In this document: piece after piece, positions 59,610 to 64,000 of the stretch | How positions within the stretch are numbered: the stretch's first letter is position 1 | Layout: each line of letters begins with the position of its first letter | NCBI GenBank assembly: GCA_963969495.1 | Contig: OZ018321.1 | Location: forward strand, 138,966,685-139,030,684 | Origin: Ceratothoa steindachneri | Taxonomy: Eukaryota > Arthropoda > Malacostraca > Isopoda > Cymothoidae | Direction of reading: 5' to 3' | Length of the DNA: 64,000 nucleotides | Program-made: the position numbers and the translations under genes | The notes under the pieces: model-generated | Databases searched by the model: none | What the model was told of the DNA's origin: nothing | Seen by the model: the letters and a program-made list of their open reading frames with translations, nothing else

Positions 59610-60822
59610 CGTAAACAGCCAATAAAGAAGAAACAGACAAAGAAAAAAAGGACTCACAAGATAGGAAAATCAACAAAGACAAAAGTAAGGCATCCTCCAG
59701 TCAATAGACAAGTAGGGAAAGCTGGAATGGACACAAATATGTATAGAAATAAACTTCAAATTTTGAAAGTCAATACTAAAGGTTGGACAAGAAAATAATC
59801 CTGTATAACTGCATGTGAGGGGATGCCCTTCGAAAAACCAGCGTGAGAGGAAGCCCCCTGGAATACCCATTTCAGCCCCGTCAATCCAAACTACGTGCTC
59901 CTTGGCATTGGAATTTTAGAATCATCGAGAAGGAAGCAGTCCCGCGCTGAGTCACTCGACCCTGCTTATGCGGGACGCACCTCGCTCTCCCTCCCCCGTG
60001 ATTACGCTGAATTCTCGCCCCCATGCCTCACAGGTATGTTCTTTCCCCGCGAGCGCGACTGTACAAACCCAACCGCATATCCTGAGTCAAATTATCTCTC
60101 CCATCCAACCCGTTATCTCGAACTAAGTTTGCATAGACTGACGTCGAGAATCTTCTGGGGACGGCCATGCCCTGGGGATATCTAACGGACCAGCCAGCCG
60201 GCTATTTAACCCTGCGTCCGCCATTCCTCGAGGAGATTGAGAGTCTGCCAGTCCCTCCGTTCAGACCGTTTGTCTGTTCCCCGCAAAGTCTCGCAACCCC
60301 TGTTCGAGTCGTACCTCGTCGTTAAGATCAAACCAGCAGATCGCCCTTCGTGAAGCTTGACCTGTACATAGAGCTTATCGAGCCACCTTCTTCCCGGAGA
60401 ACTATGTGACTCCCTTCATCTCGCACCCCCTTGAAGACTCCCGTTCCCCGTGTCTGAGACTCCCAGAGAGATTCCATCTCTCTGGGGCAGAGAAAATCTC
60501 GTTCTTTAACAAGTAGTACTCAAACACTCATCTACAAGTCTTCCTCGTCAGGGCTCACTGAAGTATCTCCTCAAAGACCTGTGCCGTCAGTCTTCCCCCT
60601 CTGAACATCTCTAAGCTTCAAGATAAAGCGATTTTGAGTTGTAATTCCTTGATTACACCCCTGTCAATAGTCACCTGCATCCCTTTTTGAATTGATTCTA
60701 CGCTCAAACTTAAATAATATCCATTATTCGAATTAACGATAATTTTGCACTCTCCGCTCAGATATGTCATATTTTAAACTGTCACGATCCAAATAATTAT
60801 CCTTATAGAGCAATTTCTTCCC

Positions 60823-60825
<3 letters not shown>
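59610..60825. other. Unassigned; C-rich block may be an LTR
   Basis: 59890-60700 is much richer in C than its surroundings, with GGCTATTTAACCCTGC near 60200 as a possible TATA region and a CTCTGGGGCAG-type stretch near 60480. This resembles LTR composition, but no second copy or ends were found. Confidence 0.35.

Positions 60826-60890
<65 letters not shown>
60826..60890. repeat. (AT)n microsatellite
   Basis: About 65 bp of alternating AT. Confidence 0.97.
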
Positions 60891-60894
<4 letters not shown>

Positions 60895-62130
60895 CCCCAT
60901 TTATTATATATATTAAAATTATATTTTGGGGTCTTGATCTTTATATATCCTTTGAACTGTAACTTGGCAAGCCATTAGAAAAATCCCGGTCAATCCTAAA
61001 CGCAAACTATAAAAAACAAGGAGGCGGCCTTCCACTCCTTTAATTGCTCCAAAGCATATCGCAGACGTCCTCGGGTCAGCTATCTGCCCGTGCTTGTGTA
61101 TGCGCCCTTACTCCAAGTAGGTCTTCACAGGCATACCTCGACAGAGCATATTCAGGAAAATTACCCAGACATTATACTCATCTTTGAACACCTTATAAAC
61201 ACAAATGAGATCATGAAAATATGGAATTCTGAGGTAATAACAGTTAATTATACTCAGGGACATTACAACAGTGCGACCATCGCATCGAGAAGAACCTCAA
61301 GTTCCGCCCGATAAGAAACCATGCGGTGGAAGTTTAAACGGAACTCGGGCCATTGATAACTGCAACCGGTCACCAATTATCGAGTCGAAAATATTTACCT
61401 ATTACAAGTTCTTGTCGATCTTCAATCAGTAAATTCATGCCATCTTTTTAGGAGAACTCAATGCGCGTTTCCAGGAATACTAATGGAATAGGACGATGCC
61501 TGGATATGCTACTGGACAGACACAGCATCAAAGTCTATGCCAAAGTTTACGCATTTTTATCACGGGACGTTCAACCATGAAACCAGACATCATTCTACCT
61601 TTCCAACTTTAACTTTGATTTTTTTATTTTTCTATGAAGCCAGAAGTCATCTCCAGTATAAAGCACGTCGGAATCTCACTGACTATCAGCAGAAACCCTA
61701 TACTGGTCTCCATAAGAAAAATATATAATTAATAGACCAAATTGGCAAAGATAGAGGAAGTTGTTGCAAATTTACACAACCCCTCAGCTGGTGGATTCAA
61801 ACCTAAAATAAATAGATGAAACCTTATGACGGCTGGACGAAGCCGTGAGTAACTAAGACAACGCAACGATGAACAAAACATCATAAAACTATCACCCAAA
61901 ATTGATGGACACCACATATGAGAATTTTACACCGTGAACTAAAATAAATGTACCACATATATAATTTAAGAAAATATTCAATGGCAATTCTAGGAAGAGT
62001 ACGTGAGATAAAAGAACTTGTTGAACTCATTAGAGAACAACTAAAATAAACAAATGATGAGCGATCGAAAAAGTAAACGAAAAGGCTTCACCCAAATAAT
62101 TATGAAAAATGATAAAGAAAATGAAATGAC
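60891..62130. other. Unassigned interval
   Basis: No supported gene or repeat. Confidence 0.4.
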
Positions 62131-63590
62131 TGTGATAGAATGAGTTGAATCTGTGTTAAATTCAACTCCTATCCCATATTAGTTAAAACCTCGAGGAGGC
62201 CCACGTGCATCTTCGATTCGAGGCTTGGAGTCTTATCAACAGCTACCGGACGTCAATGTTTAAACAAGGAGGTTATCGTCCCCCCGTTCACCCCCATTCG
62301 CCGACCTCACCAGATCGAGTTAGGCTTATGAACAGATAAGGCATTTTTCTCCGGCCCAGCTGTGCGTTCCCTCCAAGCTTTCACTCCATTCTCCCCCACG
62401 CCAAGGAGATGTCCTGGCTATTTATATGGACTCTTTACCACTAAGATCAGATTGGAGATCCAGATTTTCGTCGCGAAACATCACCACGACCCTCTCTCCC
62501 TTTGTGCGCCAAGGGACCTCGACCTCGAGATTCACCATCACTTGTCCAGAAGGAGGACAATATTCCTTGAGTGCCAAAGGTTCGAGCCTTTAGTGACGCC
62601 AAGTCCCCAAGGCATCCCCCCCCCCTGTTGTTCAAGGAGAACAACATTAGAACAGCCATTGTTCGTTTTGAGCCCTTCGCCAAGAAACGGTTCTCACCCC
62701 CCCTGTTGTTCAAGGAGAACAACATTAGAACAGCCATTGTTCTTGAGCCCGTAGACAAGAGACGGTTCTCATCCCCCCCCTTTGTTCAGAAGAGAACAAC
62801 CTAGAACAGCCATTGTTCGTTTTGAGCCCTTCGCCAAGAAACGGTTCTCATCCCCCCCTGTTGTTCAAGGAGAACAACATTAGAACAGCCATTGTTCGTT
62901 TTGAGCCCTTCGCCAAGAAACGGTTCTCATCCCCCCCCTGTTGTTCAAAGGAGAACAACATTAGAACAGCCATTGTTCTTGAGCCCGTAGACAAGAGACG
63001 GTTCTCATCCCCCCCTTTGTTCAGAAGAGAACAAAGTAGAACAGCCATTGTTCGTCGAGCCGTTCGTCGAGTAACGGTTCTCCTTTCCAAGACGCCTCGT
63101 CAGGATCCTTTTACCCCCCCCCCCTTCGGCTGGAACTCGCCAGCGGACCGAATATTCCTTCAAGTACCTTCCACTGCACCCTAATGAAGTTACGTAAGCC
63201 AAGCGTCACCTTTTGAGTATTGATCCCTTATTTGTCAATTCTATCCTGTGCTTTAAATGGTTTATCGAACCATCCCATCTCTTTAACTCCATATTTGTTT
63301 TACCCTTTTTGATCCCTTAAATCCTTGGATTAGCCCGAGTCTCCACGACCCTTTCCATTCTGTTTGTCAATATTTTCCGTTTTTGTGTATTGTTTATAGT
63401 TATTATTAATAAAACTCTATTTTATTAATGATAGCAATATTATTATCCTTGAGCTCAGTTCCACTTCTTAAGCATTTTGAAGATACATAATATCGGCCGC
63501 CAGACAGTAAAACGCACTCTAAAGATAATTAAGGAAGTTCTCTCAACGAATAGTGTAATATATGGTATCGTCGGGAGTCAATCTACGACA
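62131..63590 (+). mobile_element. 5' LTR of a Ty3/gypsy-like element
   Basis: It begins TGTGATAGAATGAG, ends ATCTACGACA and aligns throughout with the solo LTR at 40380-41634. GGCTATTTATATGGAC (about 62414) is a likely TATA region. AATAAA lies in a TAATAAAA/TTTTATTA hairpin near 63407-63427. It is about 200 bp longer than the solo LTR because an internal repeat unit has been amplified (62616-63082). Downstream leader and gag-like start show that it is a 5' LTR. Confidence 0.75.
62616..63082. repeat. Tandem array of six 74-81-bp units in a three-unit higher-order pattern
   Basis: Six units, each beginning with a C run, carry GTTGTTCAAGGAGAACAAC, GAACAGCCATTGTTC and a TTGAGCCC...ACGGTTCTCAT end. 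Units 1-2-3 and 4-5-6 match as trimers (period about 233 bp): units 2 and 5 share CTTGAGCCCGTAGACAAGAG, and units 3 and 6 share TTTGTTCAGAAGAGAACAA. Each unit contains two small hairpins. The solo LTR at 40855-40940 has a single unit. Confidence 0.93.
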
Positions 63591-63960
63591 TATATATATA
63601 TATATACTATTTAATTTGGTATCAGGTGTGTAAGGTTTAACGCTATATCTTTGCAAACACTGGTCTCAGTCGAGTAAAGCATAGTGTTATTCGTTATAAT
63701 AATAGAATATAGTAGTTCCCTTTTGTTTTAACGATTGCTATCCCCTTTTTTTTTTTGAAACTTAAGAAGCTGGAGTAGCTCAAGGAACGGTTATAATAAT
63801 TTGTTTGTTTTTTTTTGTGATTTTAGTCAGTGGTTATTTAGATTGAGAAACCAAGTACGAATAGGTCAGTGCCCATATTTAGGTAGGCTAATTCTATAGA
63901 GGCATAATTCTTGTTGCAAGGAATTTTAGTTGGTTGACTAGTGCGCCCCCAAGTGCAAAG
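63591..63960 (+). other. Leader between 5' LTR and gag-like frame
   Basis: A short TA tract (to about 63606) is followed by TTTGGTATCAGGTGTG (about 63616-63631). Such TGGTATCAG sequences serve as primer-binding sites in some LTR elements, though here it is about 26 bases from the LTR instead of adjacent. The rest is AT-rich and uncoded. Confidence 0.45.
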
Positions 63961-64000
63961 ATGACTCAGTTTGAAATCTTTAAAGCGCAAGGAGAGTCCT
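63961..64000 (+). CDS. Start of a gag-like frame, cut by the window end
   Basis: ATG at 63961 opens MTQFEIFKAQGES, 13 codons to the end of the window. The F-x-F/E-F-x-x-G pattern resembles the start of gag proteins in arthropod Ty3/gypsy elements as I remember them. Its position about 370 bp after a 5' LTR supports that. Too short to prove. Confidence 0.45.
   Translation, partial: MTQFEIFKAQGES

Noticed and set aside
62362..62804. Plus-strand frames rich in PPLLFKENNIRTAIV
   Set aside because: They are repeated translations of the LTR tandem array, and the frame shifts with the length of the C runs.

Overview
This looks like nuclear DNA from an animal, most likely an arthropod and plausibly a decapod crustacean. 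It is AT-rich and full of long (AT)n microsatellites. I found no complete host gene and no convincing tRNA or rRNA gene. The recognisable content is a mosaic of transposable elements in various states of decay: Penelope-like, I-group, Jockey-like and CR1-like LINEs, a Ty3/gypsy-type LTR element, several Tc1/mariner/IS630 transposons, a hAT fragment and palindromic MITEs. The crustacean guess rests on this mix and on a mariner of a type known from crustaceans. It is an inference, not a proof.

Layout. 0-4.3 kb: a repeat block, a perfect 33-bp inverted repeat, a decayed copy of an uncharacterised protein family starting MPFGAPMVW, a Tc1-type transposase with DD37E-like spacing, and an RNase H tail of a LINE. 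4.3-7.9 kb: mostly unassigned, with microsatellites and a second copy of the repeat block. 7.96-9.45 kb: a Tc1-like element with about 216-bp terminal inverted repeats. 11.7-12.9 kb: a Penelope-like element (reverse transcriptase plus GIY-YIG) interrupted by a GC-rich I-group LINE (12.95-15.59 kb) whose RT and RNase H are intact. 15.8-16.4 kb: a 30-bp minisatellite. 19.5-20.8 kb: an LTR-like block and two divergent TATA promoters. 21.8-25.5 kb: two fragments of an uncharacterised HTQAVER protein family and a hAT fragment. 25.6-36.4 kb: three Jockey-like LINE copies, all on the minus strand. 36.4-37.1 and 44.4-45.8 kb: copies of a foldback element and a MITE family, one MITE with a perfect 8-bp target duplication. 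39.1-41.6 kb: a cysteine-rich pseudogene followed by a solo LTR. 46.5-50.3 kb: a CR1-type LINE with an esterase-bearing ORF1. 52.8-55.3 kb: a LINE split by an IS630-like transposon. 57.9-59.6 kb: LINE 5' sequence interrupted by an internally deleted mariner. 62.1-64 kb: a 5' LTR, leader and first codons of a gag-like frame that runs off the window.

The coding segments do not form a pathway. What connects them is insertion history: a LINE in Penelope, a transposon in a LINE, a mariner in LINE 5' sequence, and MITEs in a foldback element. Only the I-group LINE frame is open along its whole length. Nearly everything else carries stops, frameshifts or deletions.
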